Part shown: positions 25,974 through 35,994 of the stretch, in pieces | Position numbering within the stretch: the first letter of the stretch is position 1 | Layout of the letters: each line of letters starts with the position of its first letter | NCBI GenBank assembly: GCA_963838775.1 | Contig: CAWISP010000041.1 | Location: 62,001-126,000, forward strand | Direction of reading: 5' to 3' | DNA length: 64,000 nt | Source of the DNA: Chersky-840 sp963838775 | GTDB lineage: Bacteria; Actinomycetota; Acidimicrobiia; Acidimicrobiales; UBA8190 | Position numbers and translations under genes: made by a program | Notes under the pieces: generated by a model | Told to the model about the DNA's origin: nothing | Databases searched by the model: none | The model's input: the letters and a program-made list of their open reading frames with translations, nothing else

Positions 25974-26995
25974 CGAATCGTCGCATCGTCCTCGTCAGCC
26001 GGCCGTCGGGCATGGTGGACGCGACCACGACGGAGCTCCAGGAAGGGCCCGTGCCCGAGCCTGGGCCCGGGCAGGCCTTGATCGGTGTCCGTTACCTGTC
26101 GATGGACCCCACCATCCGCACCTGGATGGACGACGCTCCCGGGTACCTCCCCCCCATCGGACTGGGCGAGACCGTGCGTGGCGCAGGCATCGGGGAAGTG
26201 CTCGCGTCCAACAGCGACCGGTACTCGGTCGGCGATCTCGTGGTCGGGCTCACCGGATGGCAGGACTACGCCATCGCCGACGAAGCAGCCGCCTCCATGC
26301 AGGTGATCCCTCCGGGGGTCGACCCGCCCCTGGTGCTCAGCGTTCTCGGCGTCACGGGCATGACGGCGTACTTCGGCATGATCGACGTCGGCAGGGTCAC
26401 CGAGGGTGACACGGTGGTCGTGTCGGGTGCAGCCGGGGCCACGGGGTCGGTCGCCGGTCAGATCGCTCGCATCAAAGGAGCCACGAAGGTCGTCGGGATC
26501 GCTGGCACCGCCGAGAAGTGCGCATGGATCGTCGACGAGCTCGGATTCGACACGGCGATCAACTACAAGACCGACGACGTCGCCGCGTCGCTGCGCGCCT
26601 CGTGCCCCGAAGGGATCGACCTCTACTACGACAATGTGGGCGGTGAGATGCTCGACATCTGCCTCGCCCAACTGGCCATGCGAGGACGGATCGTCCTGTG
26701 CGGCGCCATCTCCGTGTACAACGAGAAGAGCCGGCCGCCGGGGCCGCGCAACATCTTCAACCTCATCGTCAAGCGGGGACGGATGGAGGGCTTCCTCGTG
26801 CTCGACTACCTCGACCGCTTCCTCGAGGCGCAGATCGACGTGGTGGGGTGGCTGTCCGAAGGGAAGGTGAAGCACGCCGAACATCTCGTCGACGGCCTCG
26901 AGCGCGCCCCCGACGCCCTCAACCTCCTGTTCACCGGGGGGAACACCGGCAAGGTGATCGTCAGCTGTGGACCTTTCACGACCGATCGGCGATGA
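25970..26995 (+). CDS. NADP-dependent medium-chain reductase (CurA/prostaglandin-reductase type)
   Basis: Zinc-free MDR protein of 341 residues reducing alpha,beta-unsaturated carbonyls or similar. It shows the N-terminal VSRPSGMVDATTTEL, the SMDPTIRTWMDD motif, the AAGATGSVAGQIA nucleotide loop, YYDNVGGEMLD and CGAISVYN, all typical of this subfamily. The TTG at 25970 overlaps the previous stop and has AAGGAG 8 bases before it; GTG 25961 and 25964 are alternatives. It shares an operon with the SDR and the LLM protein. Confidence 0.9.
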   Translation: MTNRRIVLVSRPSGMVDATTTELQEGPVPEPGPGQALIGVRYLSMDPTIRTWMDDAPGYLPPIGLGETVRGAGIGEVLASNSDRYSVGDLVVGLTGWQDYAIADEAAASMQVIPPGVDPPLVLSVLGVTGMTAYFGMIDVGRVTEGDTVVVSGAAGATGSVAGQIARIKGATKVVGIAGTAEKCAWIVDELGFDTAINYKTDDVAASLRASCPEGIDLYYDNVGGEMLDICLAQLAMRGRIVLCGAISVYNEKSRPPGPRNIFNLIVKRGRMEGFLVLDYLDRFLEAQIDVVGWLSEGKVKHAEHLVDGLERAPDALNLLFTGGNTGKVIVSCGPFTTDRR

Positions 26996-27806
26996 CCGAG
27001 CCGTCCTGATCGATCACAGGCGATTCGGCTCGCCGGCCCGTCACGCCGACGTCGTCGAACCAGTCCCAACGCCATGGGGTGATCGTCTCCAGTGGACCGG
27101 CGAACAGGGCGCCCCGGGGGCTCCCGGCGACCGCGGCGTGCACGAGATCGCCCAGTACGGCCGCCTGTGCGACAGGATCGACGTCGAGGTAGGCCACCGT
27201 GACGGTCTTGGCGCCGGGGCGCCAGACGTGGCGGTCGAAGCGGCTGTCGGTGGCAAAACTCCACACCCCCGCCACGCCGTCCGCCCCGAGCAACGACACC
27301 GCCAGGCGAGCCTCCTCGTCATGAGCGTCACCCGACGCCGTAGCGGCCCCGGCGGCCCGCTCGTCGGGCTCGGCTCCCTCGCGCACCACCACATAGACGC
27401 CGCGGTTGGGCCGGTAGGGGATGGCCTCCGGTGACACGTGCACCCGGGGGGCCGCCACCATGCCGGTGACACTGAGCGGGCCCGAGAGGCGTGCCCGGCG
27501 ATGCTCGTGAAACCGACCGTCGGTGCGCAAGGTCTCCCCGAGCGCCAGGAACTGATCCAGCGTGGCGTCGACGGGCTCGCCCATCAGGTACAGGGTCATG
27601 TAGTGGATGGGGGCCAACGCCGGATCGTCGTAGACCCGCGCCCGGCGGCAGGCGGGCGTGGACACCCATCGCTGGCCGAAGACCACCCCCGGCAACGGGA
27701 ACTGTTCGGGCATGTGGTCGAGCTGGTGCCACTCGTTGTACGACCGGTGCTCGCCAGGGTCCATGACTTCTGTGAACGAGAAGAACCCGAGACGGACCTT
27801 GGCCAT
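26976..27806 (-). CDS. EthD-like hypothetical protein
   Basis: A 276-residue soluble protein. The N-terminal half resembles stress-responsive ferredoxin-like alpha/beta barrels (RLGFFSFTEVMDPGEHRSYNEWHQLDHMPEQ), a pattern seen in EthD and related domains; the second half may be a duplicate (GVYVVVREGA...WFDDVGV). ATG 27806 begins MAKVRLGFF. It is convergent with and slightly overlaps the reductase gene (26976-26995), and is divergent from the PQQ-like lipoprotein. Function unknown. Confidence 0.72.
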   Translation of the reverse strand: MAKVRLGFFSFTEVMDPGEHRSYNEWHQLDHMPEQFPLPGVVFGQRWVSTPACRRARVYDDPALAPIHYMTLYLMGEPVDATLDQFLALGETLRTDGRFHEHRRARLSGPLSVTGMVAAPRVHVSPEAIPYRPNRGVYVVVREGAEPDERAAGAATASGDAHDEEARLAVSLLGADGVAGVWSFATDSRFDRHVWRPGAKTVTVAYLDVDPVAQAAVLGDLVHAAVAGSPRGALFAGPLETITPWRWDWFDDVGVTGRRAESPVIDQDGSVIADRS

Positions 27807-27876
27807 GGCCAGCAGTCCAGCACGACCGCAACGTCCCGCGCCCGCATGGCGTCCCCGAAGCGACAAGACTCGCACC

Positions 27877-29373
27877 ATGGCACGGGCCGGGAGGTCGAGC
27901 ACCGCCGTCCGGGTCACCAGGGTCGCCACCATGACGGCGGTGCGCGCCGTGGTGCTCGGGTCCCTGGTGATCGTGAGCGCGGCGTGCGGGACCGGTTCCC
28001 CCTCGCCACGGGCGGGCTCGACGCCCCCATCGAGCTCGTCGACGGTTCGGGGTGGCTCCTCGACGTCGACCACGAGCACCACGGCACCGCCCTCGGCGGC
28101 GGCGTGGCTCACCTACGGCGGCAACTTCTCCCGCACCTCGCTCGACACCGCCGATCCCGCTTTCGACCACAAGCCGACGGCGGCGTGGACCTCGCCGGCC
28201 CTCGACGGGCCCGTCTACGGCGAGCCGCTCGTCTCCGGAGGGCAAGTCTTCGTGGCCACCGAGAACAACACCGTGTACGCGCTGTCAGCCGCCACCGGCG
28301 CGCTGGCGTGGTCGGACCACCTGGCCGCCCCCGTTCCCGCCGGCATGCTTCCTTGTGGAGACATCACCCCCCACGTGGGCATCACCTCCACGATGGTGAT
28401 CGACCCCATCTCGGGCACGCTGTTCGCGTCCGCCGAGGCGCTGTCGGGATCGTCGGTGAAGCACATCGTGGTGGCTCTCGACATCGCCACTCATCGGGTC
28501 CTGTGGTCGCGGGACGTCGACCAGCCCGGGTGGACCGCGGCCGCCCAGCTGCAGCGGACCGGCCTTGCCGTGTCCGCCGGCCACGTGATCGTCGCCTTCG
28601 GCGGAAACTACGGCGATTGCGGCGACTACCACGGATGGGTGGTCGGCGTCCCCGAGTCCGGCGTCGGGGCCGTCCTCTCCTACCAAGTGCCCACGGCCAA
28701 CGAAGGTGCCATCTGGGCTCCGGCGGGCGCAACGGTGGACGGATCGGGCGACATCTTCGTCGTAACCGGCAACGGCAGCGCCCAGGCGGGGCAGCCCTTC
28801 GACCACGGCGACGCCGTGATCGAGCTGTCGCCGACACTCGCCGAACGCCAGTACTTCGCGCCGAGGAACTGGGCGCAGGACAATGCCGACGACGGCGACC
28901 TGGGGTCGACCGCCGCCATGCTCCTCGGCGGGTCGCAACTGTTCATCGTGGGCAAGCAACAGACCGCCTATCTCCTCGACGCCACGAGGCTCGGCGGGAT
29001 CGGCGGCCAGCTGGCGTCGATCGACCTGTGCAATTCCAGGGGTGGGAATGCCTACGAGGCTCCCGACGCCTATGTCGTGTGCACCGGGAACGGGACGATC
29101 GACCAGGTGCGGGTCGGGCCGGGGTCGACCATGACACGCGGTTGGACCTGGACCTCGCCTACGGGCCAGGCCGGGTCACCCACGATCTCGGGCGGCGTCC
29201 TGTGGACACTCGACATCGGCGCGTCCGTGCTCTACGGGGTGGCCCCGTCCACCGGCACCACGCTGTACTCGGTATCGCTCACCACCGGTACGCCACAACA
29301 CTTCGCGGCGGTGAGCACGGCGGGGGGCATGTTGATCGTCGCCGGTGCGAGCCGCGTCGAGGCGCTTCGCTGA
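27877..29373 (+). CDS. PQQ-type beta-propeller lipoprotein
   Basis: Surface lipoprotein: ATG 27877, basic start, hydrophobic core with lipobox SAAC near residue 36, then a Ser/Thr linker. The remainder is a beta-propeller of PQQ-like repeats (PVYGEPLVSGGQVFVATENNTVYALSAATG and later YFAPRNWAQDNADDGDLG), around 450 residues in all; quoted segments mark a blade and an acidic loop. Four cysteines in the propeller may pair. The missing catalytic residues of quinoprotein dehydrogenases suggest a binding or scaffold role, though I cannot align fully. It is divergent from the EthD-like gene. Confidence 0.8.
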   Translation: MARAGRSSTAVRVTRVATMTAVRAVVLGSLVIVSAACGTGSPSPRAGSTPPSSSSTVRGGSSTSTTSTTAPPSAAAWLTYGGNFSRTSLDTADPAFDHKPTAAWTSPALDGPVYGEPLVSGGQVFVATENNTVYALSAATGALAWSDHLAAPVPAGMLPCGDITPHVGITSTMVIDPISGTLFASAEALSGSSVKHIVVALDIATHRVLWSRDVDQPGWTAAAQLQRTGLAVSAGHVIVAFGGNYGDCGDYHGWVVGVPESGVGAVLSYQVPTANEGAIWAPAGATVDGSGDIFVVTGNGSAQAGQPFDHGDAVIELSPTLAERQYFAPRNWAQDNADDGDLGSTAAMLLGGSQLFIVGKQQTAYLLDATRLGGIGGQLASIDLCNSRGGNAYEAPDAYVVCTGNGTIDQVRVGPGSTMTRGWTWTSPTGQAGSPTISGGVLWTLDIGASVLYGVAPSTGTTLYSVSLTTGTPQHFAAVSTAGGMLIVAGASRVEALR

Positions 29374-29406
29374 CAGACGCGGTACCACCGGACCGGTGGA
29401 CCGGGA

Positions 29407-30402
29407 TCAGGCCGAGAGGGGCTCTTCGACTCGGGAGGTCAGGGTGTCGATCTGCGTTGCCGTCGGCCACCGCACCTTGGTCACCCATCCGGCCCGCTCG
29501 AAGATCCGGATGAGCCCCGCCGACAGATCGACCTGATGCTCGAGGGCCCCGTGCCGGGCCGACGCGGGGGCGGCGTGGTGGAAGTTGTGCCAGCTCTCTC
29601 CGAACGACACGAGCGCCAGTGACGCCACGTTGGCACTGTTGTCGCCCGTGGTGAAAGGACGGCGTCCCCAGAGGTGGCACACCGAGTTGATGCTCCACGT
29701 GACGTGGTGCAGCAACGCCATCCGGATGAGGCCCGCCCACAGGAACACCCCGAGCGCGCCGGCGAGGGTGCCGGTGACGGCCCAGCCGATCCCCAACGGG
29801 ATCAGCAGCGAGAGGACGGCCAGCACCGGAAACAGCCGGTCGACAGCCACCATGTCGGGGTCTCGCAACAGGTCGGGCGCGAAGCGTTGCTGGCTGGTGG
29901 GATCGGATGCGAACAACCAGCCCACGTGAGCCCACAGGAAGCCGCGGATGATCGTGGGGTGCTCTGTTCCGTAGCTGATCGGTGAGTGCGGGTCGCCAGG
30001 ACGATCGCTGAACATGTGGTGTCGACGGTGCGTCGCTACCCAGCTGATCACCGAACCCTCGAGCGCCATCGTCCCGGCCACGGCCAACACGATCTTGAGT
30101 ACACGGTGCGCACAGAAGCTGCGATGGGTGAAGAGCCGGTGGAACCCGACACTGATCCCGAAACCGGTGAAGAGGTAGAACGCCAAGGCCAGGCCGAGGC
30201 CCCAGATCGCCTTGGTGCCGCCCCACCCCAACGGGATGAAGACCGCCAACGCCAACAGCGGCCCCACCACCAGAAGGGACGTCACGATCCGCGCCGCGGT
30301 GAGGGGTCCGGGGGGAGGGCCGGCGATCGCCGGCTCGGGTGAAGCGGGGGCGGCCCGAGGTGCGGGCCACCTCTCGAGAACGGTCTGCGACACGGCGTCC
30401 AT
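29407..30402 (-). CDS. Membrane acyl-CoA/lipid delta-9 desaturase-like protein
   Basis: Di-iron membrane desaturase. The three histidine boxes are present: HRLFTH, HRRHH (WVATHRRHHMFSD) and HNFHH (SWHNFHHAAP). Hydrophobic helices lie between them. The length of 331 residues fits the family. It introduces a double bond into a fatty-acyl chain at the membrane. Monocistronic by position, 33 bases from the convergent lipoprotein gene. Confidence 0.93.
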   Translation of the reverse strand: MDAVSQTVLERWPAPRAAPASPEPAIAGPPPGPLTAARIVTSLLVVGPLLALAVFIPLGWGGTKAIWGLGLALAFYLFTGFGISVGFHRLFTHRSFCAHRVLKIVLAVAGTMALEGSVISWVATHRRHHMFSDRPGDPHSPISYGTEHPTIIRGFLWAHVGWLFASDPTSQQRFAPDLLRDPDMVAVDRLFPVLAVLSLLIPLGIGWAVTGTLAGALGVFLWAGLIRMALLHHVTWSINSVCHLWGRRPFTTGDNSANVASLALVSFGESWHNFHHAAPASARHGALEHQVDLSAGLIRIFERAGWVTKVRWPTATQIDTLTSRVEEPLSA

Positions 30403-30595
30403 TTCGGGCCCGACACGCAGCGATCGAAGCCACTGCCGTGGGGGCGTTCAGGGTCACCGTGGTCTTGGGCGACACGTTTTCGCCATCTTACCCCCTCGGG
30501 GGGCCGCTCGTGCCGCGGAAGGAGACGCAGGCCGCAGGCGCAAACGACCTTCGAACCGGCCCGATGACCAGCATCGGCCTTGACGTGCGAGCCCG

Positions 30596-31258
30596 TCAGG
30601 TGAGGACGTAGGGCATGGCGCGGTGGGGACGGGCCAAGCGCATGTGCAGAGCGATGACACCGCTCGTCACCGCCGCCCACCCGCACCACACCGAGGCGAA
30701 CCCGTCGACCGTCAACTTGGCGATGATGGCCACGGCCACAACGTTGATCGCGCCGAAGAAGACAATGTGGCGTTCGCCCGAGAACAGCAGTGTCCCGCAA
30801 CACGCCACTACGTACAGCGTGATCACGAGCAGCCCATGCCCGGGTCTGATGGTGTAGGCCAGATGGTAGGGGTGCACGGTCACGCCGACCGGGCCGCGCA
30901 CCATGGCCACGAACAGCCATACCGCCACTCCGGTCCCGATGACGATGAACGGGACCATGAGGAGCTTGCGCGGTTTGCTCGGTTCGAGGGCGTAGACGGC
31001 CACGGGGACGAAGATGGGTAAGAGCACGAACGCGATCAACAGGTAGATCCAGAGAGCGACGTGACCGACGGCCGCTGGCACATGGCCCTCCTGGCCCCAC
31101 CACACGAAGGCTTCGTCGAGCTGATGGGCACCGAGCACGAGCGGCAGCGCGGCCAGAGCCATATGGTCCCGGCGGTGGCGGACGTGACGGACGACGTCGA
31201 CACCGACGGCACTGATGACGACACCCCCCACGAGATCGGCTTGAGGCGAGAAGCACAT
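30596..31258 (-). CDS. Multi-pass membrane protein, DUF6629-like
   Basis: About 220 residues with seven hydrophobic helices. The start MCFSPQADLVGG and the HQLDEAFVWWG segment are characteristic of a family known only as DUF6629. ATG 31258 is chosen because the conserved MCFSPQ begins there; the frame extends 13 residues further upstream. Conserved Cys, His and Asp/Glu near the first helices could bind a ligand. No function known. Confidence 0.78.
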   Translation of the reverse strand: MCFSPQADLVGGVVISAVGVDVVRHVRHRRDHMALAALPLVLGAHQLDEAFVWWGQEGHVPAAVGHVALWIYLLIAFVLLPIFVPVAVYALEPSKPRKLLMVPFIVIGTGVAVWLFVAMVRGPVGVTVHPYHLAYTIRPGHGLLVITLYVVACCGTLLFSGERHIVFFGAINVVAVAIIAKLTVDGFASVWCGWAAVTSGVIALHMRLARPHRAMPYVLT

Positions 31259-31316
31259 GGCCGCTACCGATGGGCTCGGTCGAGAGTGTCGGTGCACATG
31301 GCGGCGCGCCGAGCCG

Positions 31317-32084
31317 TCACGGCGTCTTTCGAGCGCGCTGGACGTCGCGTCCGAGCGGTGGGGCGGAGCGCAGTGTCTCCGAACTGAGCGAACGATCGAT
31401 GACCGCAGCCGCCACGTCGCTCAAGGGAATGCGACTGTTGCGGGAGTAGCCCCTCAGCATGGCGAACGCCTCCTCCATGCTCACCTTCTGCTGCTCGGCG
31501 ACGACACCCTTGGCCTGCTCGATGACGATTCGCGAATTGAGTGCCCCCTGGAGTTGCCCGGCGACGTCGATCTGGTGCCGGACGCTGCGCTCCTGAAGGA
31601 TGCCGATGGTCGCCGCGTCCGCCAGGGCCTGGCTGATGTTCACCTGCTGCGGCGTCATCTCTCTCAACTCGGTATCGAAGATGTTCATGGCACCGATGAC
31701 GTCGGTGCGGAGCCGGAGAGGCAGGGCGTGCACCATTTGGAAGCCGGCGTTCAGGGCCATGGGGCCGAAGCGCGGCCACCGGCCCTCGGTTTGGCCGAGA
31801 GGCTCGTTGATGATCTGCTCGCCTCCGCGTTGGCAGTCGAAGCAGGGCCCTTCCTCGTTCTGGACCTCGAACAGCTCGGCGACCCGCATGCGCTCGGTCG
31901 ATGACGCCATGACCTGAAGGCCACCGTGGCGGTCGAGGAGCACCAGACCCACTTCGACGGTGTCGAGCAGCTCCACGCACCGCTCGGACAGCGTGGCCAG
32001 AAAGTCGACGACGTCGTAGTCGGCGACGAGGGTGTCGGCCAGCTCGACGAACGTCCGTGCCAACCATTCGTCCCGCCGTTCCAT
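31317..32084 (-). CDS. GAF-ANTAR transcription antiterminator
   Basis: GAF sensor domain (residues about 10-165, with FDCQRGGEQIINEPLG and VHALPLRLR) and a C-terminal ANTAR RNA-binding domain (ALNSRIVIEQAKGVVAEQQ...AFAMLRGYSRNS). It regulates by binding paired hairpins in mRNA leaders. ATG 32084 is chosen because an ideal GGAGGAGGA lies 6-7 bases upstream. It sits next to a second GAF-ANTAR gene on the same strand. Confidence 0.92.
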   Translation of the reverse strand: MERRDEWLARTFVELADTLVADYDVVDFLATLSERCVELLDTVEVGLVLLDRHGGLQVMASSTERMRVAELFEVQNEEGPCFDCQRGGEQIINEPLGQTEGRWPRFGPMALNAGFQMVHALPLRLRTDVIGAMNIFDTELREMTPQQVNISQALADAATIGILQERSVRHQIDVAGQLQGALNSRIVIEQAKGVVAEQQKVSMEEAFAMLRGYSRNSRIPLSDVAAAVIDRSLSSETLRSAPPLGRDVQRARKTP

Positions 32085-32211
32085 CGTCAATCCTCCTCCT
32101 CCCTCCGGGTACGTCGAGTGATCTGGGGGGCCGCCCGCCGACAAATCGGTGGACACTCATTTTCGCACCGGGAACCGGGCCGGGGCCGAGGCACGGCCAG
32201 GTGATGTGGCC

Positions 32212-32910
32212 TCACCGGTCGTCGAACCGTAGCTGCCCGGCCACCACGTCTTCGGCGACCTCTCGAATGGGTCGGTCGGCAGAGAAGGAATACGCCCGCA
32301 GGCGCGCGAGGGCCTCGTCGACGTCCCCGTCGATCTGGACGGCGATCATCCCCGTGGCCTGGTGGACCACGGCGCGGTGGTCCGACACGTCCAGGGCCCA
32401 GGCCACCGATTCGGTGGCGGCTTCCGATTGCATGACGAGCACGAGTTGCGCCACCAGGTCGGCGACCTCCATGGCGTCGGCGAGCACGTCGTCGGCCAGG
32501 GAGCCCGCCTCGTCGCGGTACAGGACCAGGACCCCGATCCGGGTCGCGGTCGTCTGCAGGGGCAGGGCGAACACGGCCCGCACCCCCATGGTGGTGACCG
32601 CCGCGCTGAATTGCGGCCAGCGCAGGGCCAGGCTCTGCACGTCGTCGACCAGGACGGGCCTGCCCTGGACGTAGCAGTCCATGGCCGGGCCTTCCCCGAG
32701 GGTGAACTCCAGGTCCTGGATGGCCCGCGCTCGTCCGTCGAAGGCGCTGGCGACACTCTGGGCGCGGGCGGGTGCCATCAGGGACACCGCCGCTCCGCTC
32801 ACCGGCAGGAGCGCCACGCATCCCCGACACAAGGTCGCCAAGGACGGAGGTTCGTGATCATCCACACCCGACAGCACCGCCCAGAAATGCTTCGAGTCGG
32901 GAGTGCTCAC
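32212..32910 (-). CDS. Second GAF-ANTAR transcription antiterminator
   Basis: Paralogue of the preceding regulator: a GAF domain (LEFTLGEGPAMDCYVQGRPVLVDD, ALPLQTTATRIGVLVLY; two landmark segments) and an ANTAR domain (HQATGMIAVQIDGDVDEALARLRAYS). At 232 residues from GTG 32910 it is typical; a GTG about 11 codons upstream is in frame. Transcribed in the same direction as the first ANTAR gene, 127 bases apart. Signal and RNA targets unknown. Confidence 0.9.
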   Translation of the reverse strand: MSTPDSKHFWAVLSGVDDHEPPSLATLCRGCVALLPVSGAAVSLMAPARAQSVASAFDGRARAIQDLEFTLGEGPAMDCYVQGRPVLVDDVQSLALRWPQFSAAVTTMGVRAVFALPLQTTATRIGVLVLYRDEAGSLADDVLADAMEVADLVAQLVLVMQSEAATESVAWALDVSDHRAVVHQATGMIAVQIDGDVDEALARLRAYSFSADRPIREVAEDVVAGQLRFDDR

Positions 32911-33227
32911 CGGCTCGGCCCGACGGGCTCGGGCACGCGCCACCCCTCGTGCCCGGGATCTCCGCTCGCGAGCGGCACGACCTCGGGTGAGGGTCGAGCG
33001 GAAGGCACGGCAGCCATGAGAGTCCTTTGACGATGCTCAGAAGAGGCGTCGGGCCTGTACGTGGCGACAACCTCCAGCACGGTCGTCCAGCCCAAACATG
33101 GCGTCACTCCCAAGGGCGAGCCCTTCTCACGCTACACCGGGGACGTCGAACGCCCGGTCTCGGGCCAATCGCCCCGTCTCGAGGGCCGGGGTGTCGAACC
33201 CCACCTATGAGAGAGCAGAATGGGCCC

Positions 33228-35924
33228 ATGGCCGCTGCCTCTCCCTCGTCAGATAGCTTCTCCACCCGCGCCACCATCGCCGTCGGTGACAGGACATTCC
33301 AGGTGCATCGACTCGATGCCCTGGCGAGCCGTTTCGACGTCGCCCGCCTGCCGTACGCCATGAAGGTCCTCCTCGAGAACCTCCTCCGGCACGAGGACGG
33401 ACGCCAGGTCCACGCCGCGGACATCGAAGCCGTGGCCGGATGGGCCGCCCGACAGCAGTCCGGCATCGCCTCGACCACCGAGATCGCCTTCTCACCCGAG
33501 CGCGTGCTCATGCAGGACTTCACCGGGGTCCCCGGTGTCGTCGACCTCGCGGCGATGCGCAACGCGCTGGCCGAACTGGGCGGCGACCCGACCGCCATCA
33601 ACCCCCTTGTCCCCGTCGAGCTCGTGATCGATCATTCCGTCATCGCCGAGTCTTCGGGCCTCGCCTCGTCGTTCGCCATCAATGTCGACATCGAATACGG
33701 ACGCAATATCGAGCGGTACCAACTCCTGCGCTGGGCCCAGCAGGCCTTCGACGGTTTCCGCGTCGTGCCGCCGGGAACCGGCATCTGTCACCAGGTCAAC
33801 CTGGAGTACCTGGCTCGTGTGGTGTTCGCCACCGACGACGGCCAGGCCTTTCCTGACACCCTGGTGGGAACCGACTCCCACACCACGATGGTGAACGGGC
33901 TCGGGGTGCTCGGCTGGGGCGTGGGCGGCATCGAGGCCGAGGCGGCCATGCTGGGCCAACCGCTGACGATGCTCGTGCCGCCCGTCGTCGGGCTGCGTCT
34001 CACCGGGGAGCTGCCCGAGGGGACCACCGCCACGGACCTGGTCCTCACGATCGCGCAGTTGCTGCGCCGGCACGGGGTCGTGGGGAAGTTCGTCGAGGTC
34101 CACGGTCCGGGCCTGGCCCAGCTCCCGCTCGAGAACCGGGCCACCATCGGGAACATGGCACCCGAGTACGGCGCAACCTGCGTCATCTTCCCCATCGACG
34201 ACGTGACGGTGCGCTACCTCCGCTTCACCGGACGCGACGAGTCCCACGTGGCCCTGGTGGAGGCGTACGCCAAGGAGCAAGGCATGTTCCACCGCGCCGG
34301 GGACCCCGAGCCCGTCTTCTCCGAGCTGGTGACGCTCGATCTGTCCACCGTGGAGCCGAGCCTGGCCGGACCGTCGCGGCCCCAGGACCGCGTCTCCCTG
34401 GCAGCCGCCAAGGCGGGATTCAGGCACTCGCTGGCGTCGGGCGAGCCGGACACGAGCGCGGGCTCAACGCTGCGCGAGGCCACGGCACTCGGCGATGGAG
34501 GCGAGGCGGTGGAGGTCGCCGACGGCCACGTCGTGATCGCGGCCATCACCAGTTGCACGAACACGTCCAATCCCCAGGTGATGTTGGCGGCGGGGCTGCT
34601 GGCCCAGAAGGCGGTGGCCCACGGACTGCGGTCCAAGCCGTGGGTCAAGACCTCCCTCGCCCCCGGGTCGCGCGTCGTGATGGACTACTACGAACGGGCC
34701 GGGCTGCGTGAGCCGCTCGAAACGCTCGGGTTCCAGCTCGTCGGCTTCGGATGCACGACATGCATCGGCAACTCTGGCCCCTTGCTCAGCGGCGTCTCCG
34801 AGGCCGTCCACGAGGGGGATCTGTCGGTGGCGGCGGTGTTGTCGGGGAACCGCAACTTCGAAGGCCGAATCCATCCCGACGTCAGGCTCAATTACCTGGC
34901 CTCTCCCCCCCTCGTCGTGGCGTATGCGTTGGCGGGCACGATGGACCTCGATCTGACCTCAGAGCCCCTCGGGACCGACACCGACGGCCGACCCGTGTAC
35001 CTGCGCGATCTATGGCCCACTCCCAGCGAGGTGTCGGCGGTGATCGAGCAGGCCGTCACCTCGGAGATGTTCCGCACCCGCTACGCGTCGGTCTTCGAAG
35101 GCGACGAGCAGTGGAAGGACATCGACACCAGCCACGGTGACACGTTCAGCTGGAATGCCCGGTCCACCTACGTGCTGCGCCCGCCGTTCTTCGATCAGTT
35201 CAGCGCGGAGCCCGCCCCGGTGCGCGACATCGTGGGGGCGCGTGTCCTGGCGATACTCGGCGACAGCGTCACCACGGACCACATCTCCCCCGCCGGGTCG
35301 ATCCGGCCGAGCTCGCCGGCCGGTGTGTATCTCACCGAGCACGGCGTCGAGCCGTCGGAGTTCAACTCCTATGGCGCCCGACGGGGGAATCACGAGGTCA
35401 TGATGCGCGGGACCTTCGCCAACGTCCGCCTCCGCAACCTGCTCGCGCCCGGGACCGAGGGCGGTGTCACCCGTCTGCTGCCGGGCGGTGAGCAGATGAG
35501 CATCTACGACGCCGCCATGCGCTACCGCGCCGAGAACGTGCCGCTGGTGGTGTTGGCCGGCAGGGAGTACGGGTCCGGCTCGTCTCGAGACTGGGCGGCC
35601 AAGGGTCCGGCCCTGCTCGGTGTGCGGGCGGTCATCGCCGAGAGCTTCGAACGGATCCACCGCTCGAACCTGCTGGGCATGGGGATCCTCCCCCTCCAAT
35701 TCACCGACGGGACCTCGTTGGCGAGCCTCGGGCTGACCGGCGAGGAGACCTTCGACATCGCCGGGCTCGACGCGTTGCGCGCCGGTGACGTCCCCAAGGA
35801 GATCGCGGTGCGCGCCGGCGATGTGGAATTCAACGCACGCCTCCGCATCGACACGCCCATGGAAGCCGAGTACTTCCGCCACGGCGGCATCCTGGCTTAC
35901 GTCCTGCGCCAGCTCGCGCGCTGA
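33228..35924 (+). CDS. acnA: Aconitate hydratase
   Basis: Converts citrate to isocitrate in the TCA cycle. Length 898 residues fits AcnA. Cluster cysteines are Cys443 (SCTNTS), Cys509 and Cys512 (GCTTCIGN). Other landmarks are LMQDFTGVPGVVDLAAMR, GTDSHTTMVNGLGVLGWGVGG, GSRVVMDYYE and the swivel-domain REYGSGSSRDWAAKG. ATG 33228 is preferred; ATG 33207 is in frame seven codons earlier. It is monocistronic, with a 220-base upstream gap holding nothing specific. Confidence 0.96.
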   Translation: MAAASPSSDSFSTRATIAVGDRTFQVHRLDALASRFDVARLPYAMKVLLENLLRHEDGRQVHAADIEAVAGWAARQQSGIASTTEIAFSPERVLMQDFTGVPGVVDLAAMRNALAELGGDPTAINPLVPVELVIDHSVIAESSGLASSFAINVDIEYGRNIERYQLLRWAQQAFDGFRVVPPGTGICHQVNLEYLARVVFATDDGQAFPDTLVGTDSHTTMVNGLGVLGWGVGGIEAEAAMLGQPLTMLVPPVVGLRLTGELPEGTTATDLVLTIAQLLRRHGVVGKFVEVHGPGLAQLPLENRATIGNMAPEYGATCVIFPIDDVTVRYLRFTGRDESHVALVEAYAKEQGMFHRAGDPEPVFSELVTLDLSTVEPSLAGPSRPQDRVSLAAAKAGFRHSLASGEPDTSAGSTLREATALGDGGEAVEVADGHVVIAAITSCTNTSNPQVMLAAGLLAQKAVAHGLRSKPWVKTSLAPGSRVVMDYYERAGLREPLETLGFQLVGFGCTTCIGNSGPLLSGVSEAVHEGDLSVAAVLSGNRNFEGRIHPDVRLNYLASPPLVVAYALAGTMDLDLTSEPLGTDTDGRPVYLRDLWPTPSEVSAVIEQAVTSEMFRTRYASVFEGDEQWKDIDTSHGDTFSWNARSTYVLRPPFFDQFSAEPAPVRDIVGARVLAILGDSVTTDHISPAGSIRPSSPAGVYLTEHGVEPSEFNSYGARRGNHEVMMRGTFANVRLRNLLAPGTEGGVTRLLPGGEQMSIYDAAMRYRAENVPLVVLAGREYGSGSSRDWAAKGPALLGVRAVIAESFERIHRSNLLGMGILPLQFTDGTSLASLGLTGEETFDIAGLDALRAGDVPKEIAVRAGDVEFNARLRIDTPMEAEYFRHGGILAYVLRQLAR

Positions 35925-35994
35925 TCCCGCGCCGACGACCCAGCCACCCAGACCGGCACCGTCGCAGGTCGCAGCCCGGGCGCCGAACGCACCC

